From: Bacillota bacterium
GTDB lineage: Bacteria; Bacillota; Clostridia; Oscillospirales; Ruminococcaceae
Direction of reading: 5' to 3'
Length of the DNA stretch: 52,483 nt
NCBI GenBank assembly: GCA_023413185.1
Contig: JAEZQD010000060.1
Location: forward strand, 1 to 52,483
In this document: piece by piece, positions 35,576 through 44,331 of the stretch
Layout of the letters: each line of letters starts with the position of its first letter
Position numbering within the stretch: the first letter of the stretch is position 1
Program-made: the position numbers and the translations under genes
Notes under the pieces: generated by a model
Databases searched by the model: none
The model's input: only the letters and a program-made list of their open reading frames with translations
Told to the model about the DNA's origin: nothing

Positions 35576-35974
35576 ATGAAACACATTGAGAAGCAAGACC
35601 TGATATTACGGCGTTCTTTCCCCCTTCCCTTTGCAAACACAGAGCTTTGGTGTTTTGAGCTGGATTCTTTATCGGTTCACACCGATATTATGGTGAGCAA
35701 GTTTTTGCAAGAGCTGCCGACATTACGTCGTCCATCCGCGCCATCGCTTGTTTTTATTAACCTTTCCGAGACGTTGGTTACAAAAGACTCCGCCGATATC
35801 CTAATATCCCGTCTCTTATCAATCGGCAGGCTTAAAAAGGTTGCGTTTGTGGGCTTAACCGTTGCAATACGCACGTATGTGGGGGCGCGGCTGAACAAAC
35901 ACGATGGATTATTTGCATACGGGTTCTTTTCGGATTTAGAACAGGCTAAGATTTGGTTGGTGAGCATCTGCTAG
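35576..35974 (+). CDS. STAS/SEC14-like small protein, function unknown
   Basis: The 132-aa protein is not clearly recognised. The pattern VFINLSETLVTKDSADILISRLL followed by KKVAFVGLT and a final FFSDLEQAKIWL fits the SpoIIAA-like STAS/SEC14 fold seen in small cytosolic proteins. No phosphorylatable Ser context of SpoIIAA is evident. A -10 box (TATACT 35540-35545) and AGGAG lie upstream. The 203-bp gap to proC is AT-rich and has no other gene that I can see. Confidence 0.5.
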   Translation: MKHIEKQDLILRRSFPLPFANTELWCFELDSLSVHTDIMVSKFLQELPTLRRPSAPSLVFINLSETLVTKDSADILISRLLSIGRLKKVAFVGLTVAIRTYVGARLNKHDGLFAYGFFSDLEQAKIWLVSIC

Positions 35975-35985
35975 TACAACAAGTT

Positions 35986-36030
35986 AGGCGCCGACAAAGG
36001 TCGTTTCTGACCGGTGTCGGCGCCTTTTAT
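35986..36030. terminator. bidirectional terminator
   Basis: AGGCGCCGACA (35986-35996) pairs with TGTCGGCGCCT (36015-36025), with inner GGTC/GACC, and is followed by TTTAT. It lies between the STAS-like gene and the converging SCIFF maturase. Confidence 0.85.
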
Positions 36031-36055
36031 ACGGTTAAAGCAAACGCTGTTTGTT

Positions 36056-37432
36056 TTACATATCGAGCTGCGCTGCCTTCATCATAATCGCGCATTCCAA
36101 GCGTTTCTTTTCAAGCTCGCACGATACCGTGTGCGGTTTTAGCAAGTCGCCACGATATTGAACATTATTGGCGTTACAGCCGCCCGAGCAGTAGAATTTT
36201 GCCCAACAACGACTGCAGTCCTCTTTGCCGTAGATATTGGCTTTTGCAAAGCGATCCTTCAGCGCTTCATCCAGTGTACCGTCAAGCACACTGCCCATAC
36301 GCCATTGCTCCATTCCGACAAACTGGTGGCAGGGATAGATATCGCCGTCGGGGGTGACCGCTACGTATTCGTTGCCGCAGCCGCAGCCGCGAAGCCGTTT
36401 AATGGCACACGGACCCTGTTCCAGATCGATCATAAAATGAAAGAAATTGACCCCGTCGTTGTTCTTGCGTAGCTCCAGTAGTGTCTTAGCAAGGCGCTCG
36501 TACACTGCGAACACCTCGGGCAGTTCCGCTTCCGTTATGGCAAATTCATTCTCCTCATTCGATACCACCGGCTCAACCGAGATCTGTTCAAAACCAAGGC
36601 GCTTGAGTTGGAGCACGTCCTCTGTAAAATCAAGGTTTTGCTTTGTGAATGTGCCGCGCACATAGTATTGGTCCTGCCCGCGTAGTTCTACAAGTCTTTG
36701 GTATTTCGGTACAATCAGGTCATAGCTGCCTCGGCCGTCAACCCGCGTTCTCATGCGGTCGTTTACCTCTTTGCGCCCGTCTATGGATAACACGATGTTC
36801 TCCATCTCTTTATTGAGGTACTCAATCTTGTCATCGGTCAGCAACATGCCGTTGGTTGTTGCTGTAAAGCGAAACCGCTTGCCGGTCTCTTCTTCCCTGC
36901 TACGTGCGTACCGGACAATCTGTTTTACCACCTCAAAGTTCATCAACGGTTCACCGCCGAACAGGTCGACCTCCAGATTTCTGCGCGTTCCAGAATGCGC
37001 AATTAAAAAGTCGATGGCGTCCTTCCCAATCTCAAACGGCATTAGTTTTCTGCCCTTGCCAAAGTCCCCTGTGCTGGCAAAACAGTACGCGCAGCGCAGG
37101 TTGCAGTCATGCGCAATGTGTAGACACATTGCTTTTATTGGCGAGCCGGACATCATGCCTTGAAACTGCTCGTAATCATCCGCAGAAAACAACGCACCGT
37201 CCTGATAAAGGCTATATAGCTCCTGGTAGCTGTCAATTATCGCACTGGTATCAAATTGTGTTTCCAGTGCCCGAAGGACAGAATGCGGGCAGTCTTTTTC
37301 AAGCGGAGGAGCAATCTCGTCAAGAAGTGCATAGGTCACTTCATCAACGATATGAACCGCCCCGCTGTGTACATCTAACACTATGTGGTAGCCGTTAAGC
37401 GCGTATTTATGAATGAGAGAATCCTTGTTCAT
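36056..37432 (-). CDS. radical SAM SCIFF peptide maturase
   Basis: The 458-aa radical SAM enzyme has the [4Fe-4S] motif C110-x3-C114-x2-C117 and a C-terminal SPASM region with many cysteines (CAIKRLRGCGCG; DCSRCWAKFYCSGGCNANN). Such enzymes form thioether cross-links in the SCIFF peptide, encoded just upstream. The N-terminal 90 residues form the peptide-recognition (RRE-like) part. GGAGGA precedes the ATG. Its gene follows the SCIFF gene after an intrinsic terminator. Confidence 0.93.
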   Translation of the reverse strand: MNKDSLIHKYALNGYHIVLDVHSGAVHIVDEVTYALLDEIAPPLEKDCPHSVLRALETQFDTSAIIDSYQELYSLYQDGALFSADDYEQFQGMMSGSPIKAMCLHIAHDCNLRCAYCFASTGDFGKGRKLMPFEIGKDAIDFLIAHSGTRRNLEVDLFGGEPLMNFEVVKQIVRYARSREEETGKRFRFTATTNGMLLTDDKIEYLNKEMENIVLSIDGRKEVNDRMRTRVDGRGSYDLIVPKYQRLVELRGQDQYYVRGTFTKQNLDFTEDVLQLKRLGFEQISVEPVVSNEENEFAITEAELPEVFAVYERLAKTLLELRKNNDGVNFFHFMIDLEQGPCAIKRLRGCGCGNEYVAVTPDGDIYPCHQFVGMEQWRMGSVLDGTLDEALKDRFAKANIYGKEDCSRCWAKFYCSGGCNANNVQYRGDLLKPHTVSCELEKKRLECAIMMKAAQLDM

Positions 37433-37480
37433 GTAGGTTGTCCTCCGTATGTATTACCATGCTGTATTTGCCGTTATGGC

Positions 37481-37509
37481 AAAAAACAAGGGACAGTGCA
37501 TCTGTCCCT
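37481..37509 (-). terminator. intrinsic terminator between SCIFF peptide and maturase genes
   Basis: On the minus strand AGGGACAG (37509-37502) pairs with CTGTCCCT (37496-37489) around a 5-nt loop, followed by TTGTTTTTT. It would stop most transcripts after the precursor gene. Confidence 0.8.
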
Positions 37510-37559
37510 GGACAGTTCTCGTCCCCTGTTGATTATTCTTTTGTTGGTTTGTAAAGAGC

Positions 37560-37709
37560 TTATTTATTGTTTACGTTCTCGCACTTTTGGTTTGCAACCG
37601 TACAAGATGTTTTGCAAGCCGACTGGCAGGAAGCCTGGCATTCGCCGCAGCCACCCTTTGCGGTGCTCTTTTTCAGGTTCGCGGTATTTAATGTTTTTAC
37701 ATGCTTCAT
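37560..37709 (-). CDS. SCIFF ribosomal peptide precursor
   Basis: The 49-aa peptide begins MKHVKTLNTANLKKS and ends in a core with six cysteines (CGECQASCQSACKTSC and a last Cys), the six-cysteines-in-forty-five pattern of SCIFF. The radical SAM enzyme joins Cys sulfur to neighbouring residues. The start is set by GGGAGGG nine bases upstream of ATG 37709; a longer open frame to 37772 is not real. The conserved leader is retained. The biological role of SCIFF is not known. Confidence 0.95.
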   Translation of the reverse strand: MKHVKTLNTANLKKSTAKGGCGECQASCQSACKTSCTVANQKCENVNNK

Positions 37710-37775
37710 TAGTGTTATCCCTCCCGTCACTGATTCAATAGTTATTTTAACACATATTAAATCGTGATGCAATTA

Positions 37776-38192
37776 TTATTTTCTCTTCGCAATCATATTG
37801 ACACCGCTTATTCCGCCAATTGCGGCTGCCGTGAGCATCAGCATCAGCTTTGCAAGCGCAAACACATTAACCCCGGAGCGTACAAACAGGATGTTAAGCA
37901 AAAACAACACAATATATACCAAAACCCCTGTGAAGATGCCTGCCGTCAGTCCTTTGGCTTTGGTCATTCTCGCAGATAAAAACCCGCCCGCAAAGCATGC
38001 GATCGCAAGCATTAGGATTGCAGAAGGCATAAGCAGGTAGATCGGCAGATCGGTTAGTGCAAACAGTGCCGCAAACACCAAAGACATCGCCAGAAGCAGC
38101 AGCATCGTAAACACCGCGGATACAACCGTTGGTTTTACAAACGAAACATGTCTTTGTTCTTCATGCTTTGTATTCGCTATTGCATTGTTCAA
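37776..38192 (-). CDS. TIGR04086-family membrane protein
   Basis: The 138-aa protein has four hydrophobic helices and fits the TIGR04086 family, usually found beside the SCIFF gene and yajC in clostridia. The likely start is TTG 38192, about nine bases after GGGGG; an earlier in-frame TTG at 38213 overlaps an AAGGA. Function is unknown, though the constant neighbourhood suggests a link with SCIFF or secretion. Confidence 0.8.
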   Translation of the reverse strand: MNNAIANTKHEEQRHVSFVKPTVVSAVFTMLLLLAMSLVFAALFALTDLPIYLLMPSAILMLAIACFAGGFLSARMTKAKGLTAGIFTGVLVYIVLFLLNILFVRSGVNVFALAKLMLMLTAAAIGGISGVNMIAKRK

Positions 38193-38282
38193 AACAAATC
38201 GACCCCCAAACAATCCTTGTGCTAAAGGATATTCGGAGGTCGCAATGTTTATGACAGAAGTCGGCTTTGCAATAAATGGACT

Positions 38283-38639
38283 TTATTTCAGGGACGAGTC
38301 CACATCATCATGCACGGTGTTGTTGGTCTGTATAGCCCATCTTGCAATGCGAACCTTGCTTCGATCGGAACCGGTCTCAATTACAACTGTGTCCTCACGA
38401 ATGCTCACAACACGACCAATGATACCACCGGAGGTTACAACCTCGTCGCCAACCTGCAGGTTGGAACGCATCCTCTGTATCTCTTTCTCCTTCTTTTTCT
38501 GGGGTCTGATCATAAAGAAGTAAAAAACAACAAAAATCAGGACGATGGGTCCAAACTGAATCAGCATTGCAAGTGTAGAGTTTGGTTCTCCGGCTGCAGC
38601 AACATCAGCAGCGGCAGACAGTAAAAATAATCCGTTCAT
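38283..38639 (-). CDS. yajC: preprotein translocase subunit YajC
   Basis: The 118-aa protein has one N-terminal membrane helix (about 25-43), the marker FFMIRPQKKKEKE, and a beta-rich domain (LQVGDEVVTSGGIIGRVVSI). YajC is an accessory of SecDF at the Sec translocon. GGAGGAAG precedes the ATG. It lies in the usual yajC-tgt-queA order, transcribed from queA downward. Confidence 0.95.
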   Translation of the reverse strand: MNGLFLLSAAADVAAAGEPNSTLAMLIQFGPIVLIFVVFYFFMIRPQKKKEKEIQRMRSNLQVGDEVVTSGGIIGRVVSIREDTVVIETGSDRSKVRIARWAIQTNNTVHDDVDSSLK

Positions 38640-38772
38640 TTTCTTCCTCCAGCTAGTTCGGTAAACTGCTCAAATTTTGATTTTCAACTTGTTTTATTAT
38701 ACATTGAAAATACACGCCGTGCAAGGGCTCCTGGTAAGAATACATAAATTGTTTACCAATAAGCGCTTTTGT

Positions 38773-39912
38773 TTACAAGATTGTAATGCGTTTGTCCAAA
38801 ACAGGCAGATATAGCGCACAAAACTGCGAAAATTCCCCTTTATCAATCGCATCACGAATCCGCTCCATCAGCGTATTATAGAAATAGAGGTTGTGCATTA
38901 CGGCAAGGCGCATGCCAAGCATTTCTCCCGCCTTAAACAGGTGCCTGAGATAGGCCCGCGAATGGTTGCGGCAGGCAGGGCAATCGCACTCGTTTGAAAT
39001 TGGTCGTTCATCGCGCTGGTATTTTGCGTTAATGATGTTTATTACGCCATCAAAGGTGAACAGATGCCCATGGCGCGCATTGCGGCTTGGCATCACACAG
39101 TCAAACAGATCGACGCCTCGGCTTACTGCCTCTATGATATTGCAGGGCGTTCCCACCCCCATCAGGTACCTTGGCTTGTGAATAGGCATATGCGGTTCCA
39201 CCGCATCAATAACACGATACATGTCCGCTGCCGGTTCGCCAACCGCGAGCCCGCCAATGGCGTAGCCGTCCAAATCAAGCGGAGCAATTCGCTGCATATG
39301 GTTTACGCGCAGATCATCAAAGGTACAGCCCTGATTGATGCCGAACAGCAGTTGCTTGGGGTTTACGGCATCGTGTAAAGCATTAAGCCTTTGCATCTCA
39401 TCCTTGCACCGAACCAGCCAGCGGTAGGTTCTGTCGCAGGACGCTACGGCATAGTCGTAGGCGGCGGGGTTTTCCACACATTCGTCAAACGCCATTGCTA
39501 TGGTGGAGCCTAGATTGGATTGAATGCGCATACTCTCCTCGGGGCCCATAAATATCTTTTGACCATCCACATGGGACGAAAAGTATACGCCCTCTTCCCT
39601 TATTTTTCGCAGTTTGGCGAGCGAAAACACTTGAAACCCTCCGCTGTCGGTTAGTATCGGACCATTCCAGCCAATAAAACGATGCAGCCCGCCCATATCC
39701 TTAATCAGGGTATCGGACGGACGAATGTGCAGATGATAGGTGTTGCACAGCTCTACCTGACACTTCAGGTTTATTAAATCATCCGATGAGATTCCGCCCT
39801 TAATCGCTCCCGCAGTAGCAACGTTCATAAACGCGGGGGTCTGAACCGTTCCATGCACGGTCGTCATCTCGCCGCGCCTTGCCCTGCCCTCGTTCTTAAT
39901 CAGTGTAAACAT
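38773..39912 (-). CDS. tgt: queuine tRNA-ribosyltransferase
   Basis: The 379-aa enzyme exchanges guanine-34 for preQ1 in GUN-anticodon tRNAs such as the tRNA-Asp in this window. Asp89 in LTDSGGFQVFS is the acid/base, Asp271 in GVDLFDCVMPSRNARHG the nucleophile, and Cys309, Cys311, Cys314 with a later His bind zinc. It starts 17 bp after queA, so they share a transcript. Length is normal. Confidence 0.97.
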   Translation of the reverse strand: MFTLIKNEGRARRGEMTTVHGTVQTPAFMNVATAGAIKGGISSDDLINLKCQVELCNTYHLHIRPSDTLIKDMGGLHRFIGWNGPILTDSGGFQVFSLAKLRKIREEGVYFSSHVDGQKIFMGPEESMRIQSNLGSTIAMAFDECVENPAAYDYAVASCDRTYRWLVRCKDEMQRLNALHDAVNPKQLLFGINQGCTFDDLRVNHMQRIAPLDLDGYAIGGLAVGEPAADMYRVIDAVEPHMPIHKPRYLMGVGTPCNIIEAVSRGVDLFDCVMPSRNARHGHLFTFDGVINIINAKYQRDERPISNECDCPACRNHSRAYLRHLFKAGEMLGMRLAVMHNLYFYNTLMERIRDAIDKGEFSQFCALYLPVLDKRITIL

Positions 39913-39929
39913 ATCTGTTCCTCAAATCC

Positions 39930-40955
39930 TTAATAGATAAACATCGCATCCCCAAAACTAAAAAAGCGGTATTGTTCTTCTACGGCTTTACGGTACACAT
40001 TCATGGTACTATCGTAGCCTGCAAATGCACTTACCAGCATAATCAGTGTGCTTTCGGGTAGATGAAAGTTTGTAATTAGACCATCCAGCACTTTAAACTC
40101 AAATCCCGGATAGATAAATATATCGGTGCTTCCCTCGCAGGGGCAGATCGCCCCGTGTGTAGCGACCATCGCTTCCAGCGTTCTGCAGCTTGTGGTACCC
40201 ACCGCGATAACACGTCCGCCATTTCGCTTAGTTTGATTGAGTAAGTCCGCGGTCTCTTGCGGCACAACGTAATGCTCGCTGTGCATCCTGTGGTCGAGGA
40301 TATTCTCCTCCTTAACCGGCCGAAAGGTGCCAAGACCCACATGCAGCGTCACAAAGCCGATATTCACCCCAGCCTTTTGAATCTCCTCCAGCAGCTCGGG
40401 GGTAAAGTGTAATCCCGCTGTGGGTGCCGCGGCGGAGCCAAGCTGCTGGGAGTACACGGTCTGATATCGTTCATTGTCTGTCAGCTTCTCTTTGATGTAT
40501 GGTGGCAGGGGCATCAGCCCAATCTGCTCAAGAACGGGATAGATGCTGCCCTCGCATTCAAACCGAGCCAGACGGTTACCGTCTGCAAGTACCTCCTCAA
40601 CGGTTGCGTACAGCAGCCCGTCCCCAAAAACAAAGCGATGCCCGGGTTTTGCTCGTTTGCCGGGGCGTACGAGAATCTCCCAAAGCTTATCCTGCTTTTG
40701 TTCAAGCAGCAAAAACTCAATATCGCCGCCGGTATCGGCGCGTTTGCCGTACAGGCGCGCGGGGATTACGCGGGTGTTGTTTAAAATAAGGGTATCGCCC
40801 TTTCTCAGCAGTGATATGATATCGTGAAAACGCAGATGCCGAGTTTCGCCCGTGCTGCGGTCAAGGGTAAGCATACATGAGGCGTCGCGAGGCTCAATTG
40901 GCGTCTGTGCAATGAGATGTTCGGGCAATTCATACCAAAAATCGGATTTTTTCAT
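39930..40955 (-). CDS. queA: S-adenosylmethionine:tRNA ribosyltransferase-isomerase
   Basis: The 341-aa QueA converts preQ1-tRNA to epoxyqueuosine. Recognisable stretches are FWYELPEHLIAQTP, LILNNTRVIPARL, AAPTAGLHFTPELL and FITNFHLPESTLIMLVSAF-like (TNFHLPESTL). AGGAGA precedes the ATG. It is the first gene of the queA-tgt-yajC group and is divergent from the asd operon, with about 525 bp between the two coding regions. Confidence 0.96.
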   Translation of the reverse strand: MKKSDFWYELPEHLIAQTPIEPRDASCMLTLDRSTGETRHLRFHDIISLLRKGDTLILNNTRVIPARLYGKRADTGGDIEFLLLEQKQDKLWEILVRPGKRAKPGHRFVFGDGLLYATVEEVLADGNRLARFECEGSIYPVLEQIGLMPLPPYIKEKLTDNERYQTVYSQQLGSAAAPTAGLHFTPELLEEIQKAGVNIGFVTLHVGLGTFRPVKEENILDHRMHSEHYVVPQETADLLNQTKRNGGRVIAVGTTSCRTLEAMVATHGAICPCEGSTDIFIYPGFEFKVLDGLITNFHLPESTLIMLVSAFAGYDSTMNVYRKAVEEQYRFFSFGDAMFIY

Positions 40956-40994
40956 ACGGAAATTCTCCTGTTAGGACGATTTTCATAAAAGAAA

Positions 40995-41023
40995 TTGACA
41001 TATCGGCAGACGAGTGCTAATAT
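40995..41023 (+). promoter_or_regulatory. promoter of the lysine riboswitch-asd operon
   Basis: A perfect TTGACA (40995-41000), 17-bp spacer and TAATAT (41018-41023). Transcription would start near 41030, just before the riboswitch. Confidence 0.8.
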
Positions 41024-41035
41024 GTTTTTATTGAA

Positions 41036-41213
41036 ATGGATAGAGGCGCGGGTTTAATGAGTAACCACACCGCAAGATCGTCGGGATCGTTTGAGCGTGG
41101 GTGAAAGGTAAGGCCGCCGAAGGGATCAGAACCGACGGCTGATGACCCTGGTTGCATTACCGAACAGGGATGTGACTGTCATCATTATAGTAATGATGGA
41201 GAGCTATACACCA
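41036..41213 (+). promoter_or_regulatory. lysine riboswitch (L box)
   Basis: The aptamer shows the lysine riboswitch core: TAGAGGCGCGG at the start, GGGTGAAAGGTAAGGCCGCCGAAGG, AGAACCGACGGCTG, then GGATGTGACTGTCATC and GGAGAGCTATA. Closing stem ATAG (41039-41042) pairs with CTAT (41204-41207). Bound lysine should lower expression of the downstream asd-dapA-dapB-ACT genes. Confidence 0.92.
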
Positions 41214-41279
41214 ATTTCACAATTTTAAACCATATTTGTGTTTTGGTCAATAGCCCCGTATTTATTATATTGGTTGACT

Positions 41280-41305
41280 ATCCGGTTTTCATGCCGGATT
41301 TTTTG
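41280..41305 (+). terminator. riboswitch-controlled intrinsic terminator
   Basis: ATCCGG (41280-41285) pairs with CCGGAT (41294-41299), followed by six or seven T. It lies about 70 nt after the lysine aptamer and about 175 bp before asd, so it is the natural expression platform. A second weaker hairpin (GTTAC...GTAAC) follows. From 41306 to 41480 I see no gene. Confidence 0.85.
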
Positions 41306-41480
41306 TTACCCTTTTTTGGGGATGTAACTACTATCGCGCCCTCTATTGGTCGTTATATCACTTGAAAGAAGGACGCAAAACCACCCATTCCAACATCATT
41401 TTGCAAACAGAGACCAAGTCGATGCACAGGTGCAATATGCGTTAGCATTCTGCACGAGAACACAAAGGAGAACGAGAAGC

Positions 41481-42560
41481 ATGAAACAGTATCAAGTAGG
41501 CATTATCGGCGCTACGGGCATGGTGGGACAGAGATTCATCGCCCTACTCGAGAATCATCCGTGGTTTGAGATCAAGCTGCTTGCGGCATCTCCGCGTTCG
41601 GCAGGCAAAACCTACGCCGAAGCAGTCGGTACCCGCTGGGCGATGAAAACCCCGATGCCGGAGAAGGTAAAAGGTCTTATTGTGATGGACGCAACCGCGG
41701 ATGTGCAGACAATTAGCTCACAGGTAGATTTTGTGTTCTGCGCCGTGGATATGAAAAAGGATGAGATAAAAGCCCTTGAGGAGATTTACGCAAAGGCGGA
41801 ATGCCCTGTTATCTCGAACAACTCCGCACACCGCAATACACCCGACGTGCCAATGATTGTTCCCGAGATTAACGCGTCGCACATGGAGGTTATCGCTGCT
41901 CAGCGTAAACGCCTTGGAACCAAACGCGGCTTTATTGCGGTTAAGAGCAACTGCTCACTGCAAAGCTACGTACCCGCCCTGCACCCGTTGATGGAGTATG
42001 GTATTAAGAATGTGCTTGCTTGCACCTATCAGGCAATATCGGGTGCCGGCAAAACCTTTGAGACCTGGCCGGAGATGGTGGATAACGTAATCCCCTTTAT
42101 CGGCGGCGAAGAGGAAAAGAGCGAGCAAGAACCGCTTAAGATTTGGGGCGAAGTAAAGGACGGGGTTATTGTGCCCGCAGTCTCCCCCGCTATTACAACC
42201 CAGTGTATTCGTGTTCCGGTTTCGGACGGTCACCTTGCGGCCGTGTTTGTTTCGTTTGATAAAAAGCCCACGATGGACGAGATCAAGCAGAAATGGGCTG
42301 AGTTTTCCGCCGAGCCGCAAGCACTTTCGCTGCCCCTTGCCCCGAAGCAGTTTATTCACTACTTTGAAGAGGATAACCGCCCCCAAACCCGACTTGACCG
42401 TGATTTAGAGAACGCCATGGCGGTATCGGTGGGCAGGCTTCGCCCCGACTCGCAGTATGACTATAAATTCGTATGCCTTTCGCACAATACGGTGAGGGGT
42501 GCTGCGGGCGGCGGTGTTCTTATGGCAGAACTTCTTGCGGCAAACGGCTATTTCGATTAA
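41481..42560 (+). CDS. asd: aspartate-semialdehyde dehydrogenase
   Basis: The 359-aa enzyme reduces aspartyl phosphate to aspartate semialdehyde, the shared precursor of lysine, threonine and methionine. It has GATGMVGQRF (10-19), catalytic Cys158 in KSNCSLQ and a His in VPVSDGHLAAV. Its size and SNCS motif match the archaeal/fungal-type Asd found in some clostridia. An upstream open frame of 45 codons (from 41346) is not coding-like; ATG 41481 follows AAGGAG. It is the first gene after the lysine riboswitch. Confidence 0.94.
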   Translation: MKQYQVGIIGATGMVGQRFIALLENHPWFEIKLLAASPRSAGKTYAEAVGTRWAMKTPMPEKVKGLIVMDATADVQTISSQVDFVFCAVDMKKDEIKALEEIYAKAECPVISNNSAHRNTPDVPMIVPEINASHMEVIAAQRKRLGTKRGFIAVKSNCSLQSYVPALHPLMEYGIKNVLACTYQAISGAGKTFETWPEMVDNVIPFIGGEEEKSEQEPLKIWGEVKDGVIVPAVSPAITTQCIRVPVSDGHLAAVFVSFDKKPTMDEIKQKWAEFSAEPQALSLPLAPKQFIHYFEEDNRPQTRLDRDLENAMAVSVGRLRPDSQYDYKFVCLSHNTVRGAAGGGVLMAELLAANGYFD

Positions 42561-42614
42561 GAGATTTGTTGGAGCCATCCCCGTATTTCATTACCAGACA
42601 GGGAGGTATAATCA

Positions 42615-43514
42615 TTGAAGAAGACGGTATTTACCGGCGCGGGCTGCGCCATTGTTACCCCGATGAACCCCGACGGCTCGATTAACTACGCGCTATTGAG
42701 TGACTTGATTGATTTTCAGATAGAAAATAAAACCGACGCAATCATTATTGCGGGAACCACAGGCGAGGCGTCTACCTTTACCGACGCCGAGCACATCAAC
42801 ATCCTCTATCACGCCGTAAAGGCTGTTGCGGGACGTGTGCCCGTTGTTGCGGGTGCTGGCAGCAACGATACCGCGTATGCGGTTGCGCTCTCACGCGAGG
42901 CAAAGACAGCGGGTGTTGACGCGCTTTTGCACGTTACTCCCTACTACAACAAAACCTCACAAAAGGGGTTGGTTAAGCACTTTAATGCAATTGCAGATGC
43001 GACCGACCTGCCGATTATCCTGTACAATGTACCCAGCCGCACCGGTATGAGCATCAGCTTGAACACATACAAGGAGCTTGCAAAGCACCCCAACATCGTC
43101 GCCACCAAGGAGGCAAGCGGTAACATCTCGGCAATAGCCGAGCTTGCGGCCGGGTGTGACCTAGACTTCTACTCAGGCAACGACGACCAGATTGTGCCGC
43201 TCCTTTCTTTGGGCAGCAAGGGCGTTATCTCGGTTGTATCCAACATCCTGCCCCGCGAAACGCACGACATCTGCAGATTGTTCTTTGAGGGCGATGTCGC
43301 CGCCAGCCGCAAGCTGCAGCTCGATTTGCTTGGGCTCATTAACAATCTGTTCCTTGATGTCAACCCAATCCCCGTTAAGGCCGCGCTTGAGATGATGGGT
43401 TATGCCGTAGGCTCGGGTCGAGCACCGCTCGACACCCTGAGTGACGAGCATACAGCAATCCTTAAGAAGTCCCTTGAACGCCATAGTCTGATTCAGTCTG
43501 CGCACAACGGTTGA
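42615..43514 (+). CDS. dapA: 4-hydroxy-tetrahydrodipicolinate synthase
   Basis: The 299-aa aldolase condenses pyruvate with aspartate semialdehyde. It has GTTGEASTF (47-55), Tyr137 in ILYNVPSRTG and the Schiff-base Lys165 in VATKEASG. It starts at TTG eight bases after GGGAGGT, within the asd operon. Length is usual. Confidence 0.96.
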   Translation: MKKTVFTGAGCAIVTPMNPDGSINYALLSDLIDFQIENKTDAIIIAGTTGEASTFTDAEHINILYHAVKAVAGRVPVVAGAGSNDTAYAVALSREAKTAGVDALLHVTPYYNKTSQKGLVKHFNAIADATDLPIILYNVPSRTGMSISLNTYKELAKHPNIVATKEASGNISAIAELAAGCDLDFYSGNDDQIVPLLSLGSKGVISVVSNILPRETHDICRLFFEGDVAASRKLQLDLLGLINNLFLDVNPIPVKAALEMMGYAVGSGRAPLDTLSDEHTAILKKSLERHSLIQSAHNG

Positions 43515-43530
43515 TGTGGGAGGAACGGAA

Positions 43531-44286
43531 GTGAAAACAAAAATAGTTCTCTCCGGCTGCTGCGGCGCGATGGGACGTATGATTGCCCAGTGTGCCGCAC
43601 AGCGCAGCGACTGCGAAATTGTTGCGGGCATCGATATTAACCCGGTAAAGTACGCCGATTTTGATGTATTCCCCTCACCCAAGGAGCTTACGACCGAAGC
43701 GGATGTTATTATTGATTTCTCCCATCCGACGGCTCTGCTTCCCCTGCTAGATACGGCTAAGCAAAAAGAGCTGCCCGTCGTGGTTTGTACGACCGGGCTG
43801 GGCGAACAACAGCTCAGCGCTATGCGCGAGGCTTCTCAAGCAATAGCCGTTTTTCATTCGGGCAACATGTCGCTGGGTATCAACCTGATGATTGCTCTTG
43901 CCAAAAAGGCTGCGCAGGTGCTTGGCAATGAGTTTGACATTGAGATTATTGAAAAGCACCATAACCGCAAGCTTGACGCACCCAGCGGCACCGCTTTAAT
44001 GATTGCAAACGGCATAAACGATGCGCGTGATAACGGCTATCGCTATGAATATGACCGTCATGTGCGGCGGGAAAAACGCCCCAAAAACGAGATTGGCATC
44101 CACGCCGTTCGTGGTGGAACGATAGTAGGCGAGCACGAGGTGCTGTTTGCCGGTCCCGATGAGATTGTAACCATCAGCCACAGCGCACGTTCCCGTGATG
44201 TTTTTGCAACGGGTGCACTCAATGCCTCCATCTTCTTGGTCGGTAAAAAACCCGGCTTGTATGATATGACGGATCTGCTTGCATAG
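43531..44286 (+). CDS. dapB: 4-hydroxy-tetrahydrodipicolinate reductase
   Basis: The 251-aa enzyme has the nucleotide-binding GCCGAMGRMIAQ, and the catalytic EKHHNRKLDAPSGTA region. It reduces the DapA product with NAD(P)H. The start is GTG 43531, six bases after GGGAGGA; an earlier GTG at 43516 overlaps that site. It lies 16 bp after dapA. Confidence 0.96.
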   Translation: MKTKIVLSGCCGAMGRMIAQCAAQRSDCEIVAGIDINPVKYADFDVFPSPKELTTEADVIIDFSHPTALLPLLDTAKQKELPVVVCTTGLGEQQLSAMREASQAIAVFHSGNMSLGINLMIALAKKAAQVLGNEFDIEIIEKHHNRKLDAPSGTALMIANGINDARDNGYRYEYDRHVRREKRPKNEIGIHAVRGGTIVGEHEVLFAGPDEIVTISHSARSRDVFATGALNASIFLVGKKPGLYDMTDLLA

Positions 44287-44331
44287 CTTGAATGCTTACC
44301 ACCTGTTTGATGGGAAAGGACGGTCACTATT

